DNA of 64,000 bases from WTJO01 sp965660165 (GTDB taxonomy: Bacteria; Pseudomonadota; Alphaproteobacteria; Puniceispirillales; Puniceispirillaceae): NCBI GenBank assembly GCA_965660165.1, contig CBFHYU010000009.1, positions 4,637 through 68,636 of the forward strand. Reading direction: 5' to 3'. The translations under genes and the position numbers were made by a program. The notes under the pieces are model-generated. The model was not told the origin of the DNA. It ran no database searches and worked only from the letters and a program-made list of their open reading frames with translations. The number at the start of each line of letters is the position of its first letter. Position 1 is the stretch's first letter. Of the stretch, positions 8,093 to 17,219 are shown piece by piece.

Positions 8093-9730
8093 GTGAATAT
8101 ATTATTCATTATGTATGACCAGCTAAGGTTTGATTATTTGAGTTGCGCTGGTCATCCGCATCTTGAAACGCCCAATTTTGATCGGGTTGCCGCAAAAGGT
8201 GTCCGCTTCACAAATGCCTATGTGCAATCCCCTGTCTGTGGTGGCAGCCGTATGTGTTTTTATACTGGTCGGTATGCGTCCAGCCATGGGGCGCATTGGA
8301 ACGGATTTCCGCTTCGTGTAGGCGAGCAGACTATGGGAGATCATTTGCGCGCAAATGGCATGTCTTGCTGGCTGATTGGCAAGACTCATATGAAAGCAGA
8401 TGTTGAGGGGATGGAACGGCTAGGGTTGTCCCCTGATAGCGTGATTGGCGCACGGCAGGCCGAATGCGGCTTTGATGTATGGATACGTGATGATGGTCTG
8501 TGGGGGCAAGGTCCTGCAGGCCTGTATGATGAAAAACGCTCACCCTATAATGAATATCTAAATGCCAAAGGCTATAACTCTGAAAATCCGTGGGCGGATT
8601 TTGCCAATGCCTCTATTGATGGAGACGAGATTGCTACTGGCTGGATTTTCAGAAATGCAGATAAGCCTGCAAATATTCGAGAAGAAGATAGCGAAACCCC
8701 GTGGCTTACCGATAGAACATTAGAATTTCTCAGCGAACAGAAAGGCCCGTTTTGTGCGCATGTAAGCTATATCAAGCCACATTGGCCATATATTGTGCCT
8801 GCGCCCTATCATAATATGTTTAATCATAATCATGTCCCGCAAGCTAGTCGCCATGACATAGAACGCGAAAATGCTCATCCTATTCTTGATGCCTATCAAA
8901 CCAACAAAATTGCACAGGCATTTCAGAAAGATGAGGTGCGTCACAAAGTCATTCCAGCCTATATGGGGCTGATTAAACAATGTGATGACCAGCTAGGCCG
9001 TATCTTAGATGCGCTTGAAACATCAGGGCAAATCAATGATACGATGATCGTTCTGACCTCTGATCATGGTGATTATCTTGGCGATCACTGGCTTGGCGAA
9101 AAAGATATGTTTCATGAACAATCTGTGAAAATTCCGATGATTATTTATGATCCACGCAGTCAGGCTGATGGTACTCGCGGTACAGAATGTGATGCGCTGG
9201 TTGAAAGTATTGATCTAGCAGCAACCTTCATTGAAGCGGCAGGCGGCACAGTGCCGAACCATATTGTTGAGGGGCGTTCGCTGCAGCCATTTCTGTTTGG
9301 ACAGACGCCTCAATGGCGGGAATTTGTGATTAGTGAATATGATTATTCAGTAACGCCGCAAGCCGTCAAGCTGGGGGTTGCGCCAAATGATGCACGGCTA
9401 TTTATGGTGTTTGATGGACGCTATAAACTGGTTCATGCCGAAGGCGGGTTCCGCCCAATCTTGTTTGATCTGGCAGAAGATCCTGAAGAATTTATTGATT
9501 TAGCGAAAACAGACTCCCATCAAGATGTCATTGATAGATTATATCGCCATCTTGCCAGTTGGGGGCGTCGGGTAAGCCAACGTGTCACCAAATCAGAAGA
9601 TGATTTAAGGGCGATGCGGGGGCGGTCACTTCAGCGCGGTATTATTCCGTTTCTGGCAGATGGCACCGAAGTTGAGCCTGAATTGCTCAGCAACTATCAA
9701 GGCAAAGTAAAACAGAGGTTTATAGAATAA
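8093..9730 (+). CDS. Formylglycine-type sulfatase (arylsulfatase/phosphonate monoester hydrolase family)
   Basis: A type I sulfatase of 545 residues with a GTG start at 8093; the nearby ATG at 8085 is out of frame and stops at once. The modification site is Cys49 in CGGSR, a variant of CxPSR with Gly for Pro. Further active-site blocks are KTHMK, LTSDHGDYLGDH (metal Asp/His) and KDMFHEQSVKIP (conserved Lys). The N-terminal metal motif reads YDQ rather than DD. There is no signal peptide, so it acts in the cytoplasm, as in the PMH-like branch. The substrate is probably a small sulfated or phosphonate ester. It is coupled to the next gene by a 1-bp stop/start overlap. Confidence 0.88.
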   Translation: MNILFIMYDQLRFDYLSCAGHPHLETPNFDRVAAKGVRFTNAYVQSPVCGGSRMCFYTGRYASSHGAHWNGFPLRVGEQTMGDHLRANGMSCWLIGKTHMKADVEGMERLGLSPDSVIGARQAECGFDVWIRDDGLWGQGPAGLYDEKRSPYNEYLNAKGYNSENPWADFANASIDGDEIATGWIFRNADKPANIREEDSETPWLTDRTLEFLSEQKGPFCAHVSYIKPHWPYIVPAPYHNMFNHNHVPQASRHDIERENAHPILDAYQTNKIAQAFQKDEVRHKVIPAYMGLIKQCDDQLGRILDALETSGQINDTMIVLTSDHGDYLGDHWLGEKDMFHEQSVKIPMIIYDPRSQADGTRGTECDALVESIDLAATFIEAAGGTVPNHIVEGRSLQPFLFGQTPQWREFVISEYDYSVTPQAVKLGVAPNDARLFMVFDGRYKLVHAEGGFRPILFDLAEDPEEFIDLAKTDSHQDVIDRLYRHLASWGRRVSQRVTKSEDDLRAMRGRSLQRGIIPFLADGTEVEPELLSNYQGKVKQRFIE

Positions 9731-10995
9731 TGAAGGCACATCCAGCGCTTGTTGCACAGGCTGAACAGACACAAAAGCAGATCATTTCCCTTGCGCCAAA
9801 CATTGTCTCGGCAATAGGGTTTGCGGCTTCAAATGTCTATATGATCGAAGGCGCAAACAGCCTCACCATCATTGATACAACCGAAACAACTCAAGCCGCT
9901 GAACATATTTTGGCTGAATTCAGAACCCATAGTGATAAACCAGTCGGCAGAATTATTTATACTCATAGTCATCGTGATCATATCTCAGGCGCTACCATTT
10001 TTGCTGAGGGCAATGATATTCCTATCTATGCCTCATCCTTGTTCAAGTCTGATCTTGTTGATTTGGACGAGCATCAGATCGCTGCCAATAAGGCATTGAT
10101 GCGCCGTACTAAGATGCAATTTGGCTTTGGTCTTAGCAATGAGCAGAGGATCAGTCTTGGGGTCGGGCCAGGTGACAGGCCAATGCAAGGCATGGGCGCT
10201 GGTTTTATACCACCAACTGAGCTGGTAGATGATGATATAGATATTGATCTGGACGGTGTGGCGGCACGCTTTATCCATGCGCCTGGCGAGACAGAGGATC
10301 ATCTTATTGTTTGGCTGCCAGAACAGAAAATCCTGTTCAGCGCGGATAATTGGTATCATGCGTTCCCGAATCTATATGCTATTCGTGGCACGGTTTATCG
10401 TGATTTTCAGAAATGGGCAGATAGCTTGTTGATGATGTCTACGCTTGGCGCTGAGATACTTGCGCCTGGTCATACATTGCCTATCTTTGGCGCGGCTGAG
10501 GTGAAAGAGGCGCTGGTCTCAACTTGTGATGCTATTCTTCATGTGATGACACAGACTGCACGTGGCATGGATGAGGGGCAAAGCCTTGATGATATTTGTG
10601 CCTCTCTTACGCTGCCTGACAGGCTGGCTGATAAACCGTATCTGCAGGAATTTTACGGCAGGTTAGATTGGTCTGCACGGGCATTCGCTGCGGGTACGCT
10701 TGGGTGGTATGATGGCAACCCCACCAATCTAAGCTCTATATCGTCTAAAGAACGTGCGATGCGGATGGCAGCGCTTGCAGGGGGTGAAGATGCGCTGATG
10801 GCGGCGGCAGAACAGGCAGACCAGCCTCGCTGGCGGCTAGAGCTGTGCGATCATCTGATCGCTCTTGGTAAGCCAGCCCAGCTGATGAAAGCTGAAACCT
10901 ATGAGCAGCTTGCTGAAACCGAAATTAACGCAACGGCACGCAATACATATATTTGGGCAGCACAAGAAATACGAAATCAAAGTGAGGGCGGATGA
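9730..10995 (+). CDS. Metallo-beta-lactamase-fold hydrolase, alkylsulfatase-like
   Basis: A 421-residue MBL-fold enzyme with the zinc motif HSHRDH at residues 79-84 and later ligands in HAPGETEDHL and FSADN. The pattern YTHSHRDHISGA and the helical C-terminal half (about 270-421, with ADKPYLQEFYGRLDWS) resemble SdsA1/YjcS alkyl sulfatases. It is shorter than those (~650 residues) and appears to lack the C-terminal sterol-carrier-like domain and a signal peptide. The ATG overlaps the sulfatase stop and its end overlaps the TRAP permease start, so all three are translated together. Alternative: an esterase-type MBL protein. Confidence 0.8.
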   Translation: MKAHPALVAQAEQTQKQIISLAPNIVSAIGFAASNVYMIEGANSLTIIDTTETTQAAEHILAEFRTHSDKPVGRIIYTHSHRDHISGATIFAEGNDIPIYASSLFKSDLVDLDEHQIAANKALMRRTKMQFGFGLSNEQRISLGVGPGDRPMQGMGAGFIPPTELVDDDIDIDLDGVAARFIHAPGETEDHLIVWLPEQKILFSADNWYHAFPNLYAIRGTVYRDFQKWADSLLMMSTLGAEILAPGHTLPIFGAAEVKEALVSTCDAILHVMTQTARGMDEGQSLDDICASLTLPDRLADKPYLQEFYGRLDWSARAFAAGTLGWYDGNPTNLSSISSKERAMRMAALAGGEDALMAAAEQADQPRWRLELCDHLIALGKPAQLMKAETYEQLAETEINATARNTYIWAAQEIRNQSEGG

Positions 10996-13070
10996 ACACC
11001 CAGCCTGCTACATCACCCATCGGCAAAACGCTAGCAGATACAGCTAGCTTCATGCTTGCGCTTGTTGTGCTGATTTATGCGGCATCAGGCCCGTTGGGTG
11101 AATGTGTGCAATGGGTTATTGAGGCCACTACACCTGAATTTGACGCGCTATCCAGACGAGACAAGCGAGTATTATTCAAAACCCACTGGCTAGGGGCGGG
11201 GTATCGCGCATTTGAACAAGGCGTATTACTGCCAACAGGAATGATTTTGGGCTTGCCATTATTGTTTGGGTTTTTGGTGATGTCTCTTAATCTGCATAAA
11301 GCTACATGGCTTAATCTATTGCTATCATCTGTGACGGTTATTGTCTTTGCTATTTGGATTTCCAATTTATTTGCAATAGATGGCGGATTGCTTCCCTCAG
11401 CTCAGATGATTGACTATATTTTGTTTCCGATTATCACCGCTATCACGCTCTATTTAACATGGCGTCTATATGGCATATTCATTGTTGGATTTTGCCTATT
11501 CTGGGTGATTTATTTTTTCGTGCGCGGCTATATCCCTGATTGGGGTGGTATTTTCGCAGGATCGGAAAGCTCGGCACTTCAATCAATGAGATCAATGGTG
11601 TTGAATTTCTGGTCACAAACAGGCGGTATGTTTGGCCAGCCCCTGCAAGTTGTGTCTGGCAATGTGCTGATTTTCATCATCTTCGGCTCAGTTCTGACCT
11701 CATCTGGGGCAGGCGAATTATTGATGAAAATTGCCAACAGGCTAACAGGCGCACTAACAGGTGGTGCAGCGCATGCGGCCGTCGCATCCTCTGCGCTATT
11801 TGGCACTTTATCTGGTGCAGCTATCTCGAATGTGGTGTCAACAGGGGTGATGACAATTCCTGTGATTAAAAAGTCAGGCTTCAAACCGTCCTTTGCGGCA
11901 GGGGTAGAAGCGGCGGCATCAACAGGCGGCCAGATTATGCCGCCCGTGATGGGGGTTGTTGCCTTTTTTGTGGCAGGGCAGATTGGTCTTGAATATCGCT
12001 ATATTGTTATCGCGGCGATTGTGCCAGCGGCATTTTACTATTTAGGCACATTTTTGACGGTATATTTTGAGGCAAGAAAGCAGAATATTGGGCCATTACC
12101 AGAAGAAAAACGCCCAAAGCTAACCAAAGCAGAATGGGTGCAATCCTTAGTATTTATCATCCCGATTTCAATCTTAAGCTATTTTTTATTTAGCCAGCCC
12201 TCTGTTCTGAAAGCTGGGTTTTATGGCTTTGTGGCAGCATTGATATCTGCGCTTATTCTATTTCCAGAATTTCGGGACAGCCGCAAAATCATAAACGCCT
12301 TTATCAATGGTGGCAGAATGTCAGCCATGATTATCATTATTGTTGCCGCTATTGGGCTTATCGTTGGGCTGATTCAGGTATCAGGGTTTTCAGGGCGGCT
12401 GGCATTGCTATTGGCACAGCTTGCAGATGGCCCGCTATTTCTCACCTTAGTCATTGTGGCACTGGGTTCAATCGTTTTGGGGATGGGGCTACCGCCAGGG
12501 GCGACCTATTTCATTATTGTGATCGCGCTGTCATCTGGTATTGAGGCAGTCGGGATAGCGCCGCTTACCTTGCATTTATTTGTGGTGTTTTTTGCGGTGA
12601 TATCAACGGTAACCCCGCCTGTTGCGCTGGCGGCATTTGCGGCGGCGCCTATTGCTGGTGCCTCGCCCTTGCAAACTGGATTTCAGGCGGCACGGCTATC
12701 CTTGGCAGGCTTTATCATCCCGTTCGTATTTGTTTATCATCCTGCTGTGATTTACAAGCTTCAGACGGTGTTTGTGCTATTCGGAGAAGACATACCTGAC
12801 AACCGCGCAATGATTGATATTACAACTGTAAGCTGGACAGATTTAGGCTGGATTATCATTGCCTTTACGATGTCAATGTGGCTATTGACCTCGGCGCTTA
12901 CAGGTATGGAGAAATATCGGCTTTCTGGGGTTGAGCGGCTGTTACGCACAATCGCAGGGATATGTCTTCTTGTGCCTTCATTTTTGACTTCTGGTGCAGC
13001 GTTATTAGGCGGGCTTATCCTGATTATTCTGCACAGAATACCACGCCTAAGACAGGCAGATCACCCATGA
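10992..13070 (+). CDS. TRAP transporter permease, fused DctQ-DctM type
   Basis: A large (692-residue) integral membrane protein made of a small DctQ-like N-terminal part and a long DctM-like part with many hydrophobic helices. Typical DctM/TAXI-type blocks are GAAHAAVASSALFGTLSGAAISNVV, GGQIMPPVMG and LGMGLPPGATYF. Fused permeases of this kind work with TAXI binding proteins, and one follows 40 bp downstream. It would use the ion gradient to import the ligand presented by that protein. The ATG overlaps the preceding hydrolase stop. The substrate is unknown; context suggests a sulfated or anionic organic compound. Confidence 0.92.
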   Translation: MNTQPATSPIGKTLADTASFMLALVVLIYAASGPLGECVQWVIEATTPEFDALSRRDKRVLFKTHWLGAGYRAFEQGVLLPTGMILGLPLLFGFLVMSLNLHKATWLNLLLSSVTVIVFAIWISNLFAIDGGLLPSAQMIDYILFPIITAITLYLTWRLYGIFIVGFCLFWVIYFFVRGYIPDWGGIFAGSESSALQSMRSMVLNFWSQTGGMFGQPLQVVSGNVLIFIIFGSVLTSSGAGELLMKIANRLTGALTGGAAHAAVASSALFGTLSGAAISNVVSTGVMTIPVIKKSGFKPSFAAGVEAAASTGGQIMPPVMGVVAFFVAGQIGLEYRYIVIAAIVPAAFYYLGTFLTVYFEARKQNIGPLPEEKRPKLTKAEWVQSLVFIIPISILSYFLFSQPSVLKAGFYGFVAALISALILFPEFRDSRKIINAFINGGRMSAMIIIIVAAIGLIVGLIQVSGFSGRLALLLAQLADGPLFLTLVIVALGSIVLGMGLPPGATYFIIVIALSSGIEAVGIAPLTLHLFVVFFAVISTVTPPVALAAFAAAPIAGASPLQTGFQAARLSLAGFIIPFVFVYHPAVIYKLQTVFVLFGEDIPDNRAMIDITTVSWTDLGWIIIAFTMSMWLLTSALTGMEKYRLSGVERLLRTIAGICLLVPSFLTSGAALLGGLILIILHRIPRLRQADHP

Positions 13071-13110
13071 CTAAACCGAAAACTAAAACGCAAAAAATAG
13101 GGAGAATATT

Positions 13111-14088
13111 ATGCGTAAATTATCATTGACCATAGCAGCAGCGATGCTGTGTTCAACAGCATCATTTGCTGCTGAAACCAAATTGAAAATGGCAACCATT
13201 GACCCCAGCCTAAGTGCTGCGGTGACAATGGCTACATTTGCCAATGTTGTATCTAATAATCTTGATGATGTTGACATTGAAGTGGCAGGCGGCGGTGCGG
13301 CTACGCTTCATATGATGGAGGTCGCGCGCGGCAATCTAGATATGTCAATGACTAATCAGGTGGTGCATATGCTGATGTCAAAAGGCATTGCTATGTATAA
13401 AAATGAACCAGACGCACCTGAGCTATCAAAGAATTTGCATCTGCTGATGCTATATCCATATGGTCAATACCATTTTGTTGTTCGTGCTGATAGTGATATT
13501 AAGCTACTTGATGATCTTGAAGGGGCTTCTGTATTTTTGGGCCCACAAGGTGGCGGCGCTTATAATGCAGCAAAGGGCTGGATCGAAGCCACTACAGGGC
13601 TTGTCGTTGGTGAAGATTATGAAGCAATCACCGCAAATTGGCAGACAGGCTATCAGGCCTTTCTTGACGGCAAAATTGATGTTTATGTAAATGGCTGTAT
13701 TGATCCATGCGCACAATTTATCCAATTCACTGAAACAGAAGATATCCGCTTTATCGGCCCTGAAAACCATGAAGGGGAAGCTGTTGATAAAATGTTGGGC
13801 AAATTCCGCTATCGTGAGGAAATTCCAGCGGGTCTATATAAGGGGCAGAAAAATGATGGTCCTGTGATGTCGATGAATGTACCAGTAGGTATCGGAATTC
13901 GCGGTGATCTGGATGAAGATATTGTCTATAATATCACCAAAGCCTTTTGGGACAATCTAGACCAGATTACCTCAGATGCCCCATGGGCAAAATCGCTAAA
14001 TGTTGCATATGCAGTCCAGAATATTGGTGGCATGACTGTCCATCCTGGTGCTGCACGTTATTATCGGGAAGTGGGTGTCCTGAAATAA
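13111..14088 (+). CDS. TAXI-family TRAP solute-binding protein
   Basis: A periplasmic binding protein of 325 residues with a signal peptide cut near SFAAE. It has the TAXI features: MATIDPSLSAAV near the N-terminus, GGGAATLHMMEVARGNLDMSMTN, and the ligand loop GPQGGGAYNAAKGWIE. It delivers the substrate to the fused permease just upstream. TAXI proteins often bind glutamate-like or other anionic ligands, but the ligand cannot be read from sequence. A GGGAGAA ribosome site precedes the ATG. A stable hairpin at 14101-14130 follows the gene. Confidence 0.92.
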   Translation: MRKLSLTIAAAMLCSTASFAAETKLKMATIDPSLSAAVTMATFANVVSNNLDDVDIEVAGGGAATLHMMEVARGNLDMSMTNQVVHMLMSKGIAMYKNEPDAPELSKNLHLLMLYPYGQYHFVVRADSDIKLLDDLEGASVFLGPQGGGAYNAAKGWIEATTGLVVGEDYEAITANWQTGYQAFLDGKIDVYVNGCIDPCAQFIQFTETEDIRFIGPENHEGEAVDKMLGKFRYREEIPAGLYKGQKNDGPVMSMNVPVGIGIRGDLDEDIVYNITKAFWDNLDQITSDAPWAKSLNVAYAVQNIGGMTVHPGAARYYREVGVLK

Positions 14089-14100
14089 GAACAACTATCA

Positions 14101-14130
14101 GGCGGCGCTGGCGTTATGTTTGGCGCCGCC
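14101..14130 (+). promoter_or_regulatory. GC-rich intergenic hairpin after the TAXI gene
   Basis: GGCGGCGC (14101-14108) pairs perfectly with GCGCCGCC (14123-14130) around a 14-nt loop. There is no T-run, so it is not a classical terminator. It more likely stabilises the 3' end of the binding-protein message or weakens read-through into the SDR gene. Confidence 0.55.
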
Positions 14131-14162
14131 ATGGTTACAGACGATTAAGGAGATAGTGAAAA

Positions 14163-14927
14163 ATGCGTGTTGCATTAACAGGTGGGGCAACGGGTATTGG
14201 CGCGGCTCTTGTGCAGAAATTACATAATGCGGGTCATCAGATAGTGGTGTTTGACTTTGCTGAACCTAGCCATGAAGCGCGCTGGATCAAGATAGATTTG
14301 AATGATCCTGCCTCTATTGAACAGGCAGTTGGGGCTGTTGATGGCACATTTGATGCGTTGATCAATAATGCAGGCTTGCCGCCGCGTGAAAATTTGAAAG
14401 AAAAAATCCTAAGGGTAAATTTTTGCGGCTTCAGACAGTTTCTTGAAGCAATGGAAGATAGGCTGTCAGAAGGGGCGTCAATTGTAAATACCGCCTCACG
14501 CGCTGGTGCGATGTGGCAGCAAAATATAGAGCAGGTCAAAGCGTTAATGGCCGCTGATTTTGCCGATATTCCTGCCTTAATCGAGCAGTTTGATATTGAT
14601 GATACCCGCGCTTATAACCTATCGAAAGAAGCTGTGATTGCCTATGGCATTGCTCAGACAGAGCGGCTGATCCAAAAAGGCGTGCGCATCAATTCAGTCA
14701 GTCCAGCAGCAGTTAGCACAGGCATTTTAGATGATTTCACAAAGGCGTTTGGCCCAAAGGTAGCACAGAATATCGCACGTGTTGGCAGGCCAGGAAACCC
14801 AGAAGAAGTTGCAGACCTCATCCTGTTTCTGGCCTCACCTCAAAGTGGCTGGATCAAAGGTCAGGATATTACCATTGATGGCGGCATGAGCGCCTTGATG
14901 CTAACAGAAATGATGTCGTTACCATAA
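14163..14927 (+). CDS. Short-chain dehydrogenase/reductase (SDR)
   Basis: A classical SDR of 254 residues. The nucleotide-binding motif TGGATGIGAAL is at the N-terminus, NNAG in INNAGLPPRE follows, and the catalytic Ser (NTASRAG) and Tyr/Lys pair (YNLSKEA) are present, as is the C-terminal GQDITIDGGMSA. It oxidises or reduces an alcohol/ketone with NAD(P). The closest resemblance is to 3-alpha-hydroxysteroid-dehydrogenase-like SDRs, but the substrate is open. Being last in the sulfatase/TRAP run, it probably oxidises the alcohol left after sulfate removal; this is inference. Confidence 0.9.
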   Translation: MRVALTGGATGIGAALVQKLHNAGHQIVVFDFAEPSHEARWIKIDLNDPASIEQAVGAVDGTFDALINNAGLPPRENLKEKILRVNFCGFRQFLEAMEDRLSEGASIVNTASRAGAMWQQNIEQVKALMAADFADIPALIEQFDIDDTRAYNLSKEAVIAYGIAQTERLIQKGVRINSVSPAAVSTGILDDFTKAFGPKVAQNIARVGRPGNPEEVADLILFLASPQSGWIKGQDITIDGGMSALMLTEMMSLP

Positions 14928-14986
14928 GCGTTACTATCGTGCCGCAGAAGCGCACTCTTTAGCCCATTATCATAACCCAAAATAGC

Positions 14987-15799
14987 CTAAACAGGGGGCA
15001 GGATGTTATTGTCGGCAAGTCTTTGTGCTATTTTCTGAGCCGCCTGTGTCAGAATCTGTACCATGCCAGCGTCTATCACCTGATCAAGCGAGGTGTTTTC
15101 TTCTAGCCAAAGCACACTTAACGAGCCGAAAATGCCTGATGTATTTTTGATACATACAGCAACAGCGCCAAAGGGCGGGGTATCATCAAAAGGTGGCTCC
15201 CAATAATTTGGTTCTCGAATGCCATATCCTCTGATTTTGGTTTTTTCAAGTTCAGGGATAATCAGCCCCTGCTTATGCAGTAATATGTCTTCTTTGCTTG
15301 CGCCGCTTAAAAAGGCGTCAATCTGGCGCGCGCGCATATCTGGCGGCATTTCAGCAAGGATAGCGCGCCCATGCGCTGATTTGAACAGGGATGGTCTGAT
15401 GCCAAGACTAGTGCGAACAGGTGCCATAGGCCCTCGCAGGCGCGTGCTTTCAACTATTTCAAACAGCCCATCGCCTTTAATGGCGCATAAATCAGACGGC
15501 AGATTAAGAGGGTTTGATTTTAGGCCAAGCAAAATTGGGGTTGCAAGTTCAGTAATGGGGTGCGCCCATGTTGCAGCGCCAAAAATCGCACCAAAATTAT
15601 GAGATAGCTCATATTTTTTCTCGACGATAAGCTGGCGTACCCAGCCACGCTCAATTAGGGTCGATAAAATACGAAGTAGAGTCGCATTATCAAGCTCAGT
15701 TTTCCGTTTTAGCTGAACCAGTGATAATGAGGGTGATTGAGACAAGGTTTCAATCACTGTCAAGGCACGTTCAATTGATCGTATTGTTTTTATGCTCAT
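14987..15799 (-). CDS. IclR-family transcriptional regulator
   Basis: A 270-residue regulator with an N-terminal winged helix (SIERALTVIETLSQSPSLSLVQL, NATLLRILSTLIERGWV) and a C-terminal IclR effector domain (residues ~80-265, with SAHGRAILAEMP and GYGIREPNYW). The ATG at 15799 is preferred because it begins the conserved region. It converges on the SDR gene and diverges from the AGE-family gene, so it may control either the sulfatase/TRAP cluster or its divergent neighbour. Confidence 0.9.
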   Translation of the reverse strand: MSIKTIRSIERALTVIETLSQSPSLSLVQLKRKTELDNATLLRILSTLIERGWVRQLIVEKKYELSHNFGAIFGAATWAHPITELATPILLGLKSNPLNLPSDLCAIKGDGLFEIVESTRLRGPMAPVRTSLGIRPSLFKSAHGRAILAEMPPDMRARQIDAFLSGASKEDILLHKQGLIIPELEKTKIRGYGIREPNYWEPPFDDTPPFGAVAVCIKNTSGIFGSLSVLWLEENTSLDQVIDAGMVQILTQAAQKIAQRLADNNILPPV

Positions 15800-15964
15800 A
15801 CCAGCTATCAATATCTCAGGCTAATGCCTAATTTATGTGTGGCCATTAAAAAAAAGTATCATGTTAATATTCGCAAGATCAAGCATTGCCTATGCTTGCC
15901 ACAGAACCAGCCTTTTGCTAAGGACATAGCGATTAGACTTATGCAATATCAGCCTGATTAGAGA

Positions 15965-17182
15965 ATGGATGAATGGATGTCTTCTGCTAAAATTGACTCT
16001 CCCAATTTTGAATCTCCAGAATTTTTAAGGGCGCATATTCGTTCAATTCTAGCGTTTTATGCCCCTCATGCTTTTGATTCTCAAGGCGGCTTTTTTCATC
16101 ATTTTCTGGATGATGGCACAATATATGACAGCGATACACGTCACCTAGTTAGCTCAACTCGTTTTGTCTTTAATTATGTAAATGCCTATCTTCAGACAGC
16201 TGAGGCCACCCATAAACACTGGGCAGAACATGGATTTGCCTTTCTTCGGCAACACCAGCACGGAGCAGAGGGTCAGTATGTCTGGCAGCTTCAAGCAGGC
16301 AAGATAGAAGATGGGCGGGCAATGGCCTATGGCCATGCATTTGTGATACTAGCTGCTGCATATGCATTGCGGTTGAATATTTCTGGAGCGCGGCAGACTA
16401 TCTATCAGGTGTTTGACTTTATGGATAGATATTTTTGGGAAGACGCACATTCAGCCTATGCAGATGAGCGTGACCAGACGCTTTCACACTGCTTAGAGTA
16501 TCGGGGCCAGAATGCCAATATGCATAGTGTCGAAGCGCTTATTGCCGCCTATGAAGCAACAGATGATACGATGTTTCTGGCACGTGCAAAACAAATTGCC
16601 CATCAATTTTGCAATCTGCTTTCAGCTTCATCAGATGGCCAGATATGGGAGCATTATGATCGTAATTGGCAGCTAGACTGGCATTATAATATTGATAAGC
16701 CAGATGATTTGTTCAAACCATGGGGGTTTCAGCCAGGCCATCAGGTAGAATGGGCAAAATTGCTGTTACAACTTGACGCGCTTGCCCCTGAAGACTGGTA
16801 TTTACCAGCCGCTATTCGGCTATTTGATACGGCTATTGAAAAGGGCTGGGATCACACATATGGCGGGCTGGTATATGGCTATGGGCCTGACGGAACATTT
16901 GCAGATGCTCATAAATATTTCTGGGTTCAGGCAGAAGCGATCGCAACTGCTTGGCGGCTATATCAGCGCACCCACAATGCATCCTATCAGGCAGCATATC
17001 ACAGGCTATGGCAATGGTCTTGGGATCATCTGGTGGATCATAAAAATGGCGGCTGGTATCGCATTGTGGCGCAAGATGGTAGCTGGTTAGAGCCGTATAA
17101 ATCACCTGCTGGCAAGGTTGATTATCATACAATGGGCGCTTGTTGGGATGTGCTGAGGGTGATGGGCGAATATAAAATATAG
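15965..17182 (+). CDS. AGE-family sugar epimerase/isomerase (mannose isomerase-like)
   Basis: A 405-residue (alpha/alpha)6-barrel of the N-acylglucosamine 2-epimerase superfamily. Recognisable blocks are STRFVFNY (substrate-binding Arg), NANMHSVEAL (catalytic His), PGHQVEWAKLLLQL (His) and DYHTMGACWDVL (C-terminal His), the set used for aldose-ketose or 2-epimer interconversion. Mannose isomerase or a sulfoquinovose-isomerase-type activity is possible; sequence alone does not decide. An ATG at 15977 is an alternative start. It sits between the IclR and LacI genes and may feed sugars from the ABC importer into central metabolism. Confidence 0.86.
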   Translation: MDEWMSSAKIDSPNFESPEFLRAHIRSILAFYAPHAFDSQGGFFHHFLDDGTIYDSDTRHLVSSTRFVFNYVNAYLQTAEATHKHWAEHGFAFLRQHQHGAEGQYVWQLQAGKIEDGRAMAYGHAFVILAAAYALRLNISGARQTIYQVFDFMDRYFWEDAHSAYADERDQTLSHCLEYRGQNANMHSVEALIAAYEATDDTMFLARAKQIAHQFCNLLSASSDGQIWEHYDRNWQLDWHYNIDKPDDLFKPWGFQPGHQVEWAKLLLQLDALAPEDWYLPAAIRLFDTAIEKGWDHTYGGLVYGYGPDGTFADAHKYFWVQAEAIATAWRLYQRTHNASYQAAYHRLWQWSWDHLVDHKNGGWYRIVAQDGSWLEPYKSPAGKVDYHTMGACWDVLRVMGEYKI

Positions 17183-17219
17183 ACTGTTCACGTTTAGGGC
17201 GGTGTTTGCATCAGCCTAT

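Noticed and set aside
14101..14130. The GC-rich hairpin as a rho-independent terminator.
   Set aside because: No T-run follows it; the SDR ribosome site begins ~18 bp later, so read-through seems intended.
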